Positions 39,932 through 52,211 of a stretch of DNA of 64,000 bases are shown here, one piece after another; the first letter of the stretch is position 1, and every line of letters starts with the position of its first letter. Location of the stretch: NCBI GenBank assembly GCA_019918135.1, contig WBZZ01001733.1, forward strand, positions 186,257-250,256. Direction: 5' to 3'. A program made the translations under genes and the position numbers. The notes below the pieces were generated by a model. That model saw nothing but the letters and a program-made list of their open reading frames with translations. It was not told the DNA's origin and ran no database searches. The DNA is from Paulinella micropora. Lineage: Eukaryota; Cercozoa; Imbricatea; Euglyphida; Paulinellidae.

Positions 39932-41053
39932 TGGAACAAAGTAAATTAATATTAAGTTACTGCCGTTCCTAATTAAGTTACGTCTCCTATTACTATTTTG
40001 TGAAACATTAGAAAACACAAACTCAAAACATATTCTCTTACCGTCACTCTCTCCGAGAAGTAATGTTGGGGTTGGCTACCCTCCTATCCACAGCGAGTAC
40101 GTAGGCACCGGACCTGTGGTATATTCGGGGCTACCCAACGAGAAGAGGATTAACGCCCTACTCTCCCTATCTCGCAAATGAGTAAGAGAAATATATGAAA
40201 ATTACATACATATGGATCATATAAGAATACAGAGATATGATAATATATAACTTCAAAAGAAGTAATAACATAAATATGTGATAAATGTATGAAAAATATA
40301 TATGTGTATATATAATATATATTCATATATGATCATAATATGAAAACTGAAATTTGGAAGCGCTTCCCGTAAGGGGGTATATAAAAGTAACAAAAGTAAT
40401 ATAATATATATCACAAATACAAATATCTGTAATTATCAGCGGGTCTGGGGGTCGGGTAGATGCCCGGGCCTATCAAGACATATAGTCTGATCAATCGCCC
40501 TCCGTCTACCACTCCACCTCCAAGTTGGCATCTTATCGATTTTTATGTATATAGTGTGATTACAAAAAGATTTATAGCATTTAAGCAATTCAATCTATAA
40601 GGTAGTGCGTGTTCCCGAGCTTACGCCGGCACGGGAACACGCACATACTTAGTAAGTTTCCGGGGCCCGAATCAGCCTTCGCCGCGGCGCTCCTCATCCT
40701 CCCCCTCGACTTAATAAAATTATGCAACTGAATGGTTATTACAACTTAACGGAGGGAGGAGGGAAGAGAAAGGTGAAAGTCCAGGCATATCATGGCTCTT
40801 CTCCTGTAAGGAGGTACGACGTCACTGGGCGCGCGTTAAATCACGCTCGCGCTCAAATCACCTATATCACTCCCCTCAAAATACAGTGTGCGAGAAATAT
40901 AATATACGAGAATTAATAAAATCCACTTCTGACAATATAATTATAATATCAAATGATCATAGCATGAAAATTTTGGCGGGAAATACCCGGTACTTACAAC
41001 GCGACTTTAACACCAAACTTTGCGATAAATTCTTTCACCAATTTAACCGAGAT
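39932..41053 (-). other. 3' untranslated region of copia A
   Basis: AT-rich, about 1.1 kb between RNase H and the polypurine tract, similar in size to the 1.3-kb tail of element B. No gene is seen. Confidence 0.5.
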
Positions 41054-41863
41054 TTAGTCAGCCAGGTAATTGAATTTTTCGTACATGAAATTTATTTTGG
41101 TAAATAAATCCGCGATGATTTCCTCCGTCGGTACCCGGAACAACTTAACAACTCCCTTCTTAACCAACTTCTCGAGCAGGTGGTACCTGACATCGATATG
41201 TTTGGTTCTGGACTCCCCTAACCCCCTTTCTGAGAGGATGATAGTTTCCTCATCGTCCTCGAACAAGGGGGTGAAACCTCTTATGGGCAAACCGATGTCA
41301 CGGAGGGACTGTCTTAGAGCGAGCAACTCCCTTACTGCTTCGTTAGCGGATACGGTCTCCGATTCAAGGGTAGATTGAGCTATAACAGTTTGAAGTTTAG
41401 AGAACCATGCCACCGGTGCCCCGTTGAAGAGAGAGATGTACCCGGAACGGGACTTCCTTGTAACCTTTTCTCCGGCAAAGTCTGAGTCGACGTATCCCAC
41501 GAGGGGGTGTTCGTCTATCAGTTTTTCGACATTGGCGATAACGGGGACATTGAAAGCATTGACTTCTGTGGCTTCACATGAGTAAAGCTCAAGTGCCTTT
41601 TCTGCGGCCGATGGTCCTTCGGCCGGTCTCCATGATTTGGGGGTTTTGGGGACAAAGAACCCTTCAGTCAACATCTTGACTAACCTCCTATCACCCCGTT
41701 TGAAATATACGGCTCTCGGGGTCAATAACCATAGAAACATACGGTGAACCATGGCGTAAGATATTTCAGGGGATGGGACTTGTTGTTTTGCAGCTATACT
41801 CAAAGACAGATCGAGAGAGGTCGGGTGTAAACAGCAAGGAAGATAAGCATGCCAATCAAACAT
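41054..41863 (-). pseudogene. Copia A RNase H and RT C-terminus
   Basis: Contains VGYVDSDFAGEKVTRKSRSG, WFSKLQTVIAQSTLESE and ESRTKHIDVRYHLL, the copia RNase H signature with D, E and D and the terminal IADLFTK. Stop at 41054. The frame upstream is interrupted between 41863 and 42027. RNase H removes RNA from the RNA:DNA hybrid. Confidence 0.85.
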
Positions 41864-42026
41864 CTAAGGTCATATTTGAGCAAACGGTGACCAACCTTCA
41901 GGGGGGCAGGTTTTCTGAGGTGAAGGGGGTTTTAGCAGGCACCTCCTTCATATAATCTAACTCATCTGAAATGAGAAGTTCGTATTTTCCTTGATGCAGT
42001 AAAATCCCTTTCTCAGATTGGACAAT

Positions 42027-43200
42027 CTAAATGTTCTTGAATTCCGTGGCATTCTCTAAGTTTTTGCACCTGAAACCATGCTTCTTCATTCTCTCTACAA
42101 GACTTATGTGTTTGGATTCATCAGCAGCGTGCAGACCATCATCTATATGAAAAGAGACAAGCTGCGTACTTATTAATATGGGGTCCTTGGTATGTTTGAT
42201 AAAACAAGCCCGGTCAAGGGAGAAAGTAATAAAAGCTTGCTTTCCGACTAACTCCTTTAACATCAAATCATACCATAATCTCCCCGCCTCAGATGACCAT
42301 AAAGGGCCTTCCGGAGGAGCCAAACAAAACCTTCTCTCTCAAAACCCGGGGGGGGGGGGGGGGGTTACATAGATGTCATAAGGCATTTTGGCATGTAAGT
42401 ATGCGGTGGTGAACTCAATTAACCACAAGTCTATTCCGAAGCAGGCAGCATAGGCAATGATAAGAAGGATAGTGCGATGGTGAGCGGTAGGTGAGTATGT
42501 GCGTTTTGGATCATATTGCAGAGTCCCGCTTTCAGGAGATCCCCCTTAGGGTGATTCTAGCTTTATGATATTCGTCGCTCGTTCCCTGTTGCTTAACAGT
42601 GTCTATCCATTTTAGATGAATAATGGGAGTGCCTGACTTTCTCGCCTCGCTCTCTTCTCTCCATTGAAAAGCTTTGAGCTCCTCTTGCTGTCTAACTTCT
42701 GTCTCCCTCGCTTGTCTCCTATCTTTCGGCTTCTTCACGACGGGAAATTCCGGAATTTGCTCGGTGACCAGACAATAATTGATTCTCTCTTCTTTCGCAC
42801 AGACAGAGATATGTTTATTTCTGGTTCTCCCGTGGATTACGTTCTCCTGAGAAATGTTTCCTTGCTCATGAGACCTCCATCCCGGGGGATGTTTGTCCTT
42901 TTCCGCAGCTATCCTAACTCTCTCCCCCTCGGCATGCCCGAATTCACTGGTTACATTGGGGTCGTGGCGTGCCGGTTCGATAATAGCCTGCGGTACAAGA
43001 GAAGGGGGGGCTGCTTCCCCTGAAATCTCGTACTTTAAGATATCAGAATTTAATTTTCTCCGTAACGCCATCATCAAACTTAACGTGGTGGGCTGGGAAC
43101 CGTTTATTTCTCCTGACAACCGGGGCAGTCGGGGGGCAAGAGTAACACCCTTCCGCAAAGTGTAATCCCACTTACCTCCATAAGTGGATTTAGCCCACTC
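42027..43200 (-). pseudogene. Copia A reverse transcriptase, broken
   Basis: The first part (43200-42532) has FQWREESEARKSG followed by IIHLKWIDTVKQ and YHKARITLRG, the RT N-terminal blocks. A gap in coding with a run of about 19 G at 42346-42364 follows. Then SEAGRLWYDLMLKEL and VSFHIDDGLHAA appear, the catalytic box as HIDD. At least one frameshift and missing sequence separate the parts. Confidence 0.75.
43196..43200. repeat. Target-site duplication CACTC, left copy (element B)
   Basis: Repeated at 52207-52211. Removing B and one copy restores the element A reading frame. Confidence 0.9.
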
Positions 43201-43731
43201 CGTCGGAGATACACCGTAACCGAGAATTTCCGTTACTGGATTTGTCCTTTGTGGTAAATTCACGTAAACCTATTCTCTGCCGGCCCTCCTTGCCATTTGC
43301 CCATATTTCTCTACGAGTACAGGAAGAATGTGCAACTTACAGTTGCACAATCTACAATTCATCCTTTCTAAAACTTCTTGATTTATCTAGAATAGAGTTG
43401 GTCTCCGTCGGGACCTATGTAGACCAACCAATTATAGAACGGATAGCAATAGATGGAACGGATAGGGATTGTAGTTCTTGTGCTCAAGCAGCACTTTTTG
43501 TATCCAGTATTAAAAGGTAACCAAACTGCAAAAGTGAACTGAGAACACTTGGAATATAATAACGGAATAGTAAATACTGGGACGCCTGTATTGACTAGTC
43601 ATTGTTTATAGAGTGTGGTCAATTGCTTCACTGTATTGTCCACCCTCTGTGCAAAACACCTCTTAATCCGGCGAGTACCATTGCCCGTAGTCTAGTAAGT
43701 CTTCCGGCTCGGAACAACTGCTAATCTGTCG
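43201..43731 (+). repeat. 5' LTR of copia B
   Basis: 531 bases from CGTCGGAG to CTGTCG. The ends, fixed by the target duplication, are not TG...CA. Confidence 0.85.
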
Positions 43732-43742
43732 GTTAATGAGCC
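43731..43742 (+). promoter_or_regulatory. Primer-binding site of copia B, half-tRNA-iMet type
   Basis: GGTTAATGAGCC resembles the site in element D with one extra A and overlaps the last LTR base. Confidence 0.5.
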
Positions 43743-44595
43743 TGGCACGCGAGAAGACGGGCAAGAAAAACCATATAAACAACATTCCTGAGCTTGAGCA
43801 GGTCTTTGAAGACCGATATCAAACTTGGGAATTCACGTTTAAGATGGTAGCAATCTCTGAGAGTCCACAGCTAGGGGACATAGTCAGTTTCATAGCAAAG
43901 CATTCAGAGAAAGCTGAAGAAAGGTACCCATGGGATGAGTCAGCATTCAAAGTTGATGAACAGTACAGTACAGAGTCAGACACTAGCGATAGTAACTCAG
44001 CATCAGGTACAGAATCTAAGACTAAGACAGCATCCCCCGAAATGGGTAAGAAGACAACAGACGCTGAGGCCTCTAAAGCAAAAGAGAGCCAATATGCAAG
44101 AATACGACCGAAAGAACGAAGTAGGTCAAAGAAAGAAAGAAGAGCGAGAAGACGTAAGTTGAAAGAACGCAAAGAACACGCAAAAGCTATGCGTAAGCTA
44201 AGCCTTTACGTTTCTGTTGCATTCAAGCATCCAACACTCATAGCTTTATGCATGACTGTCTCCGATGGCAACCCTATACGCATGATGGTGCTTGTCAAGC
44301 GCCGGTATAGGGGTGCCAACGCAGCAGGAATGATAAAGCGTAATACTATGCTTGTTTTCATTTTATCCTACCTGGGACATTGAGTTGTGGCTGGATAGAA
44401 ATAGGTATCTTGAAGAGTGTATTCAAAGGGATTACGGGGGTAAAATTCGAATTTTTCTCTTCTTTCCTCTTGATGAAGTTTAAGAAACACACGGTGTTTG
44501 CCGGGTTGGATACTATGGTGTACCAACTCGGTCGCGAGGACCGTCTGAACCACCGTGAAGTCGAGAGAGTCATCCGCCAAGTCGAGAGAGTCTAA
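43736..44595 (+). pseudogene. Copia B Gag
   Basis: ATG at 43736, overlapping the primer site, opens a frame with a Ser/Asp/Thr-rich segment then a Lys/Arg-rich one (RSKKERRARRRKLKERK), stopping at 44383. A second frame at 44380-44595 has a Gag C-terminal helix (REDRLNHREVERVIRQVE). The intended protein probably spans both. It forms the virus-like particle around the RNA. Confidence 0.5.
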
Positions 44596-44633
44596 ATTCT
44601 GGTCCGGAATTTCGTGGAAACCAAACCAGGCAG

Positions 44634-44993
44634 ATGACACACAAACCCAACACATCCACACTCGTTCGCAGACCAGCTCAGAGTACTTTTGTAGCTAAGG
44701 AGAGCGAGGGTGAGGAAGAGAAGGGTGGTTGCTACAAGTGCGGGGCAAAGGATCATTGGCGCACGACGTGCCCAAGATTGCCTTGCACGCGTTGCAAGGG
44801 CAAAAAGCACAATCGTGCTCAATGTCCTCGTGCCAAAACAATGGTGTTAGCACAGGGTGATGATAACGGGAGAGATATTCCCATGGAAGAGAGAGTTACT
44901 GTGATAGAGGACGAAGCAATAGATCAGGTTGATGGTCTAGAGGGAGTAGGTGAGGAAGAGCAAGGGGAAGAAGAAGACGTTGATTTGTTTTAA
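44634..44993 (+). CDS. Copia B nucleocapsid segment with two zinc knuckles
   Basis: CYKCGAKDHWRTTC is a classical CX2CX4HX4C knuckle, followed by CTRCKGKKHNRAQC, a second one. An acidic tail ends the frame at 44993. RNA packaging is the expected role. It probably belongs to the same polyprotein as Gag, in another frame. Confidence 0.7.
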   Translation: MTHKPNTSTLVRRPAQSTFVAKESEGEEEKGGCYKCGAKDHWRTTCPRLPCTRCKGKKHNRAQCPRAKTMVLAQGDDNGRDIPMEERVTVIEDEAIDQVDGLEGVGEEEQGEEEDVDLF

Positions 44994-45692
44994 GGAACTG
45001 TGTTTGTTTTGCATGGTGGTGGTGGTGAGCTAGTGATGAGAGTGATGATGATGGTGATGCACCTGCTCCACCTCCTATCATACTACTGCCTGCCCCCACG
45101 ACACCAACACACAACGAAACAAAATCACAAACACCAGCAAGAGGAGTAGAGAGGGCAAACACGATAAGAACAATTTCATTGCCTTCGTTGCCTACACCTG
45201 TTGCTGTGGTGCCCTCTCTGCTCATGCATCCACCCCCACAGAGAGAAAACAAAACAAACAAAAACCAACATCAAACCAAGACAGGAGTGTGACCAAAACA
45301 TTGGTAGGTAGGAAGATAGGTGTAGCTACACTTTCACTGAACAACACTCCACGTCCAAACAACGCACCAACAAAGAAGGAAAGAGAGAAGAAAGCCACAC
45401 AACAAGATCAACAAACAACAACAACAACCAAAACGACAAGCAAGGATAATCAGGCTGAGAGAATTTCAAGCACGAAGCAATGCTGCGGGAAAACTTCTCG
45501 GGGAAAACTTATCGGGGAAAACTTCTCGGGGAAAACCTTGCAAAGTTCGTTTAGGGACACATCTTTTCGGGTCGCCAAAGAATGGCAGATAGGCTGCACT
45601 ATGATGACTTCTGCGGATATCAAGCAAAACAGAGTGCTTATTTTCCGTTCATTTACTTATAACAGCCAGCGACAGACAGACCACCAGCAGTA
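44994..45692 (+). other. Gag-Pol linker of copia B
   Basis: Low-complexity Thr/Gln/Lys-rich coding potential (45289-45693) with four imperfect repeats of TCGGGGAAAACTT at about 45483-45538. No domain is recognisable. Confidence 0.4.
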
Positions 45693-47160
45693 GTGAATTA
45701 CCCAAACGAGAAAAAGTTACGGGAAATTGCGAAAGAATTTCTCGATATGTTTGGTAATTTACGCTGTGTAGCTGAGGGAGAGGACTGGAATTATCAACCC
45801 CCGCCTTGGGTTGCTAATCCTACCTCCTCAGCTACACTTAACACACTGGCATGGAGATTTGTAGGTGACGACCAACAGACCGGTCGCGGCGTCCCGGGAA
45901 CTTCCCAAACTGACCTTGCTGAGGGATTCGATGCTGTGTCTCCGCGCAACAGGTCTGCCCTCAGCGTCCCTGAGGAAGAGGAACAGGTCAGTACCCCATC
46001 CTCCACTTCCACCATCATTCCCCCATCGGTCATTTCACCTTACAGACTTGTTTCCAGCATCGACTTGCAGACAGTAGGTGAGATAGCTAGAGAGCTGAAA
46101 AGATCAGGGGGAGTATGGGATGAGAGGAGAGTGATTGAGGTAGGAGGAAAGATAGACGAATATCTGACTGATGTGATGAGAGCCATAGAGCTAGTCACTG
46201 TGACTCACAACACAAGAAATAGTCCTAGCAGTCCATACTCCACCGAACATGACAACAAACACTCCACTCCAAACACACCCAACATACCCAACACACCGAC
46301 TGAAGAAGGGATAGAGGTTAGACTAGACCCTACAGCTAAGTTTGTTGAGGTGACAGTTCCTCAGGAACTAATCACAGGTGCGTCTAGGGAGAGGATTAAT
46401 CTGTTAGACAGACAGGTGAGAGCAGTTATAACTAACTTGCAGGAAGAGCTGAAAGGACAGATACAGACAGGTATGCCTGATAGAGACTATGACCCAGATG
46501 ACTCTGATGACGTCCCTAAAGTTATGTCATCAGAGCCCTCTGAGTCCTCTGAGTCTGAGGAAGAAGAACAGACGAAAAAGAAAAGAAAGAAGAAGAAGTT
46601 GAAGAACAAAAAGAAAGACAAGAAAAACAAATCGAAAAAGAAACAAGACTGCACTACAGTCATGGCACACAGTAGGATAGCTGAGAGCAAACATGTGTAC
46701 CAGGATAGTGGTGCGACTCAATTTGTCTGTCACGATGAGACGATGATGAAAGAGCTGAAGAAGATAGGTAAGGTAACATTCAGTACAGGGAATGGAACGA
46801 GAGTCATAGGTGAGGCAGGGTTGATGTGTGTGAGTAGATGGAGAGGGGCGAATGCATAAGATTTGCAAGAGTGCCTTCTACGATCCACTCATGCAAATCA
46901 ACGTGGCCCCCACTGGCCCGATGGATTATTTCCATCACAGAGCAGTACTCCATCAAAATGGACAAATGTTCATCTTGAAGGGATCACTGCCTGTGAAGGA
47001 AAGGCACATTCTAGTAATTGGAAGGCTAACTAAAGCCTTGCTGTACCGATGGGACAGCCATAAAGATAATAAGCTAGACCCTAACTGTCGTTTCACACCT
47101 AAGGGTGCATCTGAGAGAGAGAGGGAGGCGGGGCAGCAAGGTGGGAGAACCCAAGTATAA
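45693..47160 (+). pseudogene. Copia B linker and aspartic protease
   Basis: A long frame to 46859 starts with MNYPNEKKLREIAKE, has a Ser/Glu then Lys-rich segment, and ends in the protease (VYQDSGATQFVCHDE, FSTGNGTRVIGEAG). DSGA is the catalytic motif. The protease continues in a different frame from 46852 (FYDPLMQINVAPTG), so a frameshift lies near 46850. It cleaves the polyprotein. Confidence 0.75.
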
Positions 47161-47254
47161 AACCCACACCCTCAGGCAATAAAGGGACAATAGCAACAGC
47201 AAGACAGAGTAAAGTGAGTATTAAATCATCCAAAAAAAAATAAAGAATGCTGTT

Positions 47255-48985
47255 TTGTTTGTCAAGTACCCTTCTACTGTCAAGAGAGTGAGAGTGCTGC
47301 CTGTTAGTATAGTGCATGCTATGGCGGGACATGTAAGCTGGGAAAGGACTAAAGCATCTGCAGACGCTGTAGGCATAAAGCTAATAGGTAGAGATGGTAG
47401 TGTAGAAAGTGCGAGAGAAGAGTGTAGAATGTGTGAGCCATGCATGATTGACAAAGCTAGCGTGTTGCCTCGTTTTGCTTCCAATCATTTACCTAGAGCA
47501 GAGAGAGTGGGAGAGATGTTAGATTGCGATACGCAAGGCCCATGGAGAGTCATGTCACGGAAAGGGAGATGGTATAAATTCACGGTTATGGACGATTTCT
47601 CGGGTTATGCTCTTGATTTCTATTTAAGACATAAAAATGAATTTTTATCGTGCATACATAAAGCAATAGCGTTCATGGAGAGACAGACAGAAAATAAAGT
47701 TAAAGTTGTAGTTTGCGATCAGGAATTGACGGCCCCAAGAGAGATCAGTGAGAAGTATAGTGATATTATATGGGAAGATGCTGCCACTGCGGATAAAGAT
47801 GGCAATGCGAGAGCTGAGAGAATAAACGGGGTGACAGGGGGGCCTGCTCGCGCACTTAGGCAGCATGCTCGATTTCCGCCCAACTTTTGGGCAGAAATGG
47901 AGCATACAGCCACTGTGCTATATAATATTTTACCTATAACTAGAGGATAGCATAAGGGCACGTCACCTTACCAATTACTATTCAAGCGAGCACCATCATT
48001 GCACCAATTACGTCCAATTGGGTGTATGGGAGTGATGCACGTAGGAAAGGTAAATGGTAAAGGATCCATGCCCGGTAAGTTAGTAAAGTTAGTAGGATAC
48101 GATATGCATCGCAATTTATACAGAGTTTGGGACGGACAGAAGGTATTATCCGGAGTTAGAAATGTTCCTTTCGATCTCAGTAGGGTAAATGAGTCGATTG
48201 AGCCTCAGGTAGTATGGGAAGATGCAACTGAGAGGGAGATAGACACACAGCCAGAAATCAACGATGAACAAGACCAAAGCAACACACAGGGGTTCTCAGA
48301 CACCGGGATAGCCATAGGAACTAGCCAGGTAGCTGATTTCGAGCCCAGTTCCACTGATAGTCCAGTTGCACCATTTCCACACAGTCCCACCACTACATCT
48401 CACGTAGACAGTGAGGTAGAGGATAAGGTAGAGGCGAAGCTAGAGACTGAACATGAACCTCAAGAGGTTGATGCAGTCCAGGGGGAGCAAATAGATGAGC
48501 GCATTAGTATAGGACCCTTGCCTGTAGATATGAACAGTCCATGCGCGCAACATGACCCCACACCACAGTATATAGAGGGTAAAGCCCCAACCAAGGGAGT
48601 TACTTGGGAACAGAGTGACAAAATATCAGCAGCGAACATAGTCAGCGCAAGAAGAGTGAGAAAGCAAGTAGATCCATCCCGCACATCTACACATCATGTT
48701 ACAGCGATGATTGACATGGATGATTGCATTTCACGTGACGAAGCGAGTGAGTGGACGTGTTACATACATTCACCGCCAGACTTAGCAATAGAGGGAATGA
48801 CACTTAAAGATCTACAGGCAGGGATAGATAAAGAGTTACGTTCTATAGCTGAGTTCAAGACCTACCAATGGCTAGACAAAAGTGAGGCTAGGAAAGCCGG
48901 AGTTAAGATAGTTGGGTTAACTTGGTGCACAAGGTCAAAACGGACCAAGTTGGACTACGGTTCGTCAAGTCATGTTTGTCCTTGA
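47255..48985 (+). pseudogene. Copia B integrase and start of RT
   Basis: A pre-integrase zinc region (HAMAGHVSWERT, CRMCEPC), then the core with LDCDTQGPW, VVCDQELTAP and AERINGVTGGPARALR, giving the D,D,E residues. In-frame TAG at 47948-47950; the frame continues with YQLLFKRAPSLHQLRPIGC and VGYDMHRNLYRVWDG. A long acidic linker leads to RT (IAEFKTYQWLDKSEARKAG). Stop at 48983-48985 lies in a short out-of-frame stretch before LRGDQFATW. Confidence 0.8.
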
Positions 48986-48997
48986 GGGGAGATCAAT

Positions 48998-49667
48998 TTG
49001 CAACCTGGTATAAGTTATAATCCTGAACAGCTTTATGTGCCATGCGCTAACCACAGATCAGTTTTGATGCTGTGCAAGTTGGCAGTCAGTTATGGTAGGA
49101 GACTGGACGGGGTTGACATTAAAAACGCCTATCTTAATGCCGACATGATAGATGCCACATACGCTCGCCCACCACAAGGTGCGTCAGTGTTAGGGAGAGT
49201 AGGAAAGATATTGAAGGTCGTCAAAGCATTATACGGAGCGCCACAGGCAGGAAAGCGTTGGTATGATATATTTTCCGGGCTTCTCAAACAGTTAGGCTTC
49301 ATAACACTTCAATCAGACCCATGCATGTTTATGGAGAAAGGAGCGAGCTTAGGTGAGGGAATAGTAGGCGTCTTCCATGTAGACGATCTCATTTTTATGG
49401 CACCCAGCAGACGGTCCTATGATAGATCTTGCGAGACTTGAAATGCATTTCCCCATTAAAAGACTCGGTTTAGCAAAAGAATTCAAGGGAATGGAAATTA
49501 TTCAGACAAAATCGGAAATTATCCTAAATCAGCAAAGTTACGCTCGGAAAGTTGTAAAATTTTACGGGTATGAACACTGCAAGCCCAGCGCAACACCCGG
49601 ATCAAAAACTGACCAATGCCAATGGACGAGCAAGCTAGACTTAGACAGTTTTCAATTCCACAGATAG
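48998..49667 (+). pseudogene. Copia B reverse transcriptase core
   Basis: Contains RRLDGVDIKNAYLNADM, VVKALYGAPQAGKRWYD and VFHVDDLIFMAPS, the catalytic box as HVDD. A frameshift near 49430 moves to MHFPIKRLGLAKEFKGM and another near 49640 to the RNase H frame. Confidence 0.8.
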
Positions 49668-50374
49668 TCGGGAGTTTACTCTTTTTGGCCAAGATGACTA
49701 GGCCGGGCATAGAGGAAGCGCTCAATTCAGCAAGCGTAATGCAGACAGTAGATGTGGGGAAGACTTATTCCAAGCTAGGGAAGATAATCCGATGTCTGAA
49801 GAACGATAGAGTACTTAGGTTCAGCAAGAAGGATCTTAGTGCGGTAGGGAAGGCAGGACCGATAGGACCAATGACAGTTTGGCCCGATGCGGCTCACAGG
49901 GTTTGTTTCAAGACGGTTAAATCTCGTACTGGGTATGTAGTCTTAGTAGGAGGAGATCCCGTGGGTTGGCTGTCCAAACGGCAGTCGAAAGTTGCCCTTT
50001 CGTCGAACGACGCGGAAATTTTCGCAGCCAATGAGGCACTAAGGGAAGCTATGGCCATTCGCAACATGCGAAGTGAATTAGGCATCCCGGAGCCCAAACC
50101 ATTTGATGTTCATGAGGATAACGCCCAGACCATACTAGCCGCGCAACGCGGGTTAGCCGGACCACGCACGAAACACTTGCCTTTGGAAGAACACTACCTA
50201 CACGAGCTAGAACAGGAAGGCATAGCTAAGTCTAGGAAGGTTGGTACTAAAGGATACTTAGGGGATGTTTTGACTAAGTATTTGCCCAAGGATCAAGCAA
50301 ACACGTTGTTGGACGTATTCTGCCCTAAATTGGATTTGGAAGCGCTTAGAAAGATAGCGCTCACTGACGAATAG
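49616..50374 (+). CDS. Copia B RNase H
   Basis: Begins with PQIVGSLLFLAKMTRPGIEE (RT thumb) and continues with VWPDAAHRVCFKTVKSRTG, LSKRQSKVALSSNDAEIFA and GPRTKHLPLEEHYLH, ending LGDVLTKYLP. Open to 50374. Confidence 0.8.
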   Translation: MPMDEQARLRQFSIPQIVGSLLFLAKMTRPGIEEALNSASVMQTVDVGKTYSKLGKIIRCLKNDRVLRFSKKDLSAVGKAGPIGPMTVWPDAAHRVCFKTVKSRTGYVVLVGGDPVGWLSKRQSKVALSSNDAEIFAANEALREAMAIRNMRSELGIPEPKPFDVHEDNAQTILAAQRGLAGPRTKHLPLEEHYLHELEQEGIAKSRKVGTKGYLGDVLTKYLPKDQANTLLDVFCPKLDLEALRKIALTDE

Positions 50375-51666
50375 GATAGACATAGCCTTAGTAGGGGGTA
50401 CAAGCCAGAAGTGATAATGTCATTGGACCGGGGGCCGGAAATGAGTCCCAACGCTCAATGTCGGATGTGTTTTACATACTGCGAGGGTCAACCTCGCTAT
50501 TTGTTACATACCCCAGCTTTGTAGGTTGTGTTTCGCACTTGGAGCTGACGAATCAGAAGTGGGCTGCCTCTTCGACCGACTCAGTGCTTCTGGACACAAA
50601 GTTGCTAAGATGCATTCGGCTCTTAGGGATTTTGTTTCCAAAAGCACTCTTGTAGCTTGCTAGAACTTACCACCATGTATATTCGTGCTTTTGGCGTGTT
50701 TTTGCTGTGCGCTACCCCTTTTCCCCCGTTGATAGGAATTCTAGGTACTTGAGCGAGAGACGAGCCAGAGGCCAAGGTAAAGTTCGAGGATTGAGGACCC
50801 AGACGCGGAACAAGCGTGCGGATCCTTAGATCCGATATAGTTGTAACTAAGTAATAATAATTCACAGCATTATACTTCGGCCTGGGACATAAAAACTTAA
50901 TTTGCTGCATAGTTTTTTTTCGAAAGGTACCCCTTGCCGGGGAAATGCTGACAAAATTATTTTTGCTAAGTTACTCATATTAAACTTGCTTAATTTAATG
51001 TGTATTCTGTTAGAACTCGTTGATCTACAGCTACTACATTAAGTTGGCATGTTTATCTGCTATATTTCATATATTCTATACTTTTCCCTTCATGACTTTT
51101 ATTATAATATTTAATCCCACATCTATATGTCACGATGTGATGTCTATGTCTGTACTTTATAAACATGGATGTCATACCTATCATATAATCATCAGGGATA
51201 ACTAAATCATAAAATTTCACCGTAAATCGCATTACCGGATCAATATCTATTGAGTCGACTTACTGACTTATTATATTTTGATTATATGTTGTGTAATTTT
51301 TCCGATGCATGATCATACTTCAAGTTTCAGCCGGGATGGGCGCAACTTTACCTTTTTCGTTTTAAGATGCTAGGAGAGCGTAGTTGTTAATCGTCTTCTC
51401 GTCAGAGAGGCCTTACTTTACCGTGGGACGCCAGCCTTGCATAAAATCTAATTGATATGTGCATGCCGCGGTAAGTGGGGTAGCCACTTCTGACTTTACA
51501 TCTCAGAGAGAGTGAGGGTAAGTAAATGACCTTCTTTGGATCTGGCTTTTCACCGCCAACGTGAGTGATAGGGCATAGACATGTTAATTCATTTATGATC
51601 ATAAGGTCCTTGGTGCGGACATAATAATAATTATTACTAAGCAAGGCAGATAAGTTTACGTTCTTT
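50375..51666 (+). other. 3' untranslated region of copia B
   Basis: AT-rich, no gene seen. Confidence 0.5.
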
Positions 51667-51675
51667 GAGGGGGAG
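51667..51675 (+). promoter_or_regulatory. Polypurine tract of copia B
   Basis: GAGGGGGAG directly precedes the 3' LTR. Confidence 0.7.
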
Positions 51676-52206
51676 CGTCGGAGATACACCGTAACCGAGA
51701 ATTTCCGTTACTGGATTTGTCCTTTGTGGTAAATTCACGTAAACCTATTCTCTGCCGGCCCTCCTTGCCATTTGCCCATATTTCTCTACGAGTACAGGAA
51801 GAATGTGCAACTTACAGTTGCACAATCTACAATTCATCCTTTCTAAAACTTCTTGATTTATCTAGAATAGAGTTGGTCTCCGTCGGGACCTATGTAGACC
51901 AGCCAATTATAGAACGGATAGCAATAGATGGAACGGATAGGGATTGTAGTTCTTGTGCTCAAGCAGCACTTTTTGTATCCAGTATTAAAAGGTAACCAAA
52001 CTGCAAAAGTGAACTGAGAACACTTGGAATATAATAACGGAATAGTAAATACTGGGACGCCTGTATTGACTAGTCATTGTTTATAGAGTGTGGTCAATTG
52101 CTTCACTGCATTGTCCACCCTCTGTGCAAAACACCTCTCAATCCGGCGAGTACCGTTGCCCGTAGTCTAGTAAGTCTTCCGGCTCGGAAGAACTGCTACT
52201 CTGTCG
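51676..52206 (+). repeat. 3' LTR of copia B
   Basis: 531 bases, six differences from the 5' LTR by eye. Confidence 0.9.
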
Positions 52207-52211
52207 CACTC
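52207..52211. repeat. Target-site duplication CACTC, right copy (element B)
   Basis: Matches 43196-43200. Confidence 0.9.

Larger units (their letters stand above)
43201..52206 (+). mobile_element. Copia element B, full-length 9.0 kb
   Basis: Flanked by CACTC duplications and bounded by 531-base LTRs that differ at six positions. It carries a primer site after the 5' LTR, Gag, double zinc knuckle, protease, integrase, RT, RNase H and a polypurine tract: copia order. Low LTR divergence makes it the youngest dated insertion here, yet the coding frames show several shifts and in-frame stops. Confidence 0.9.
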
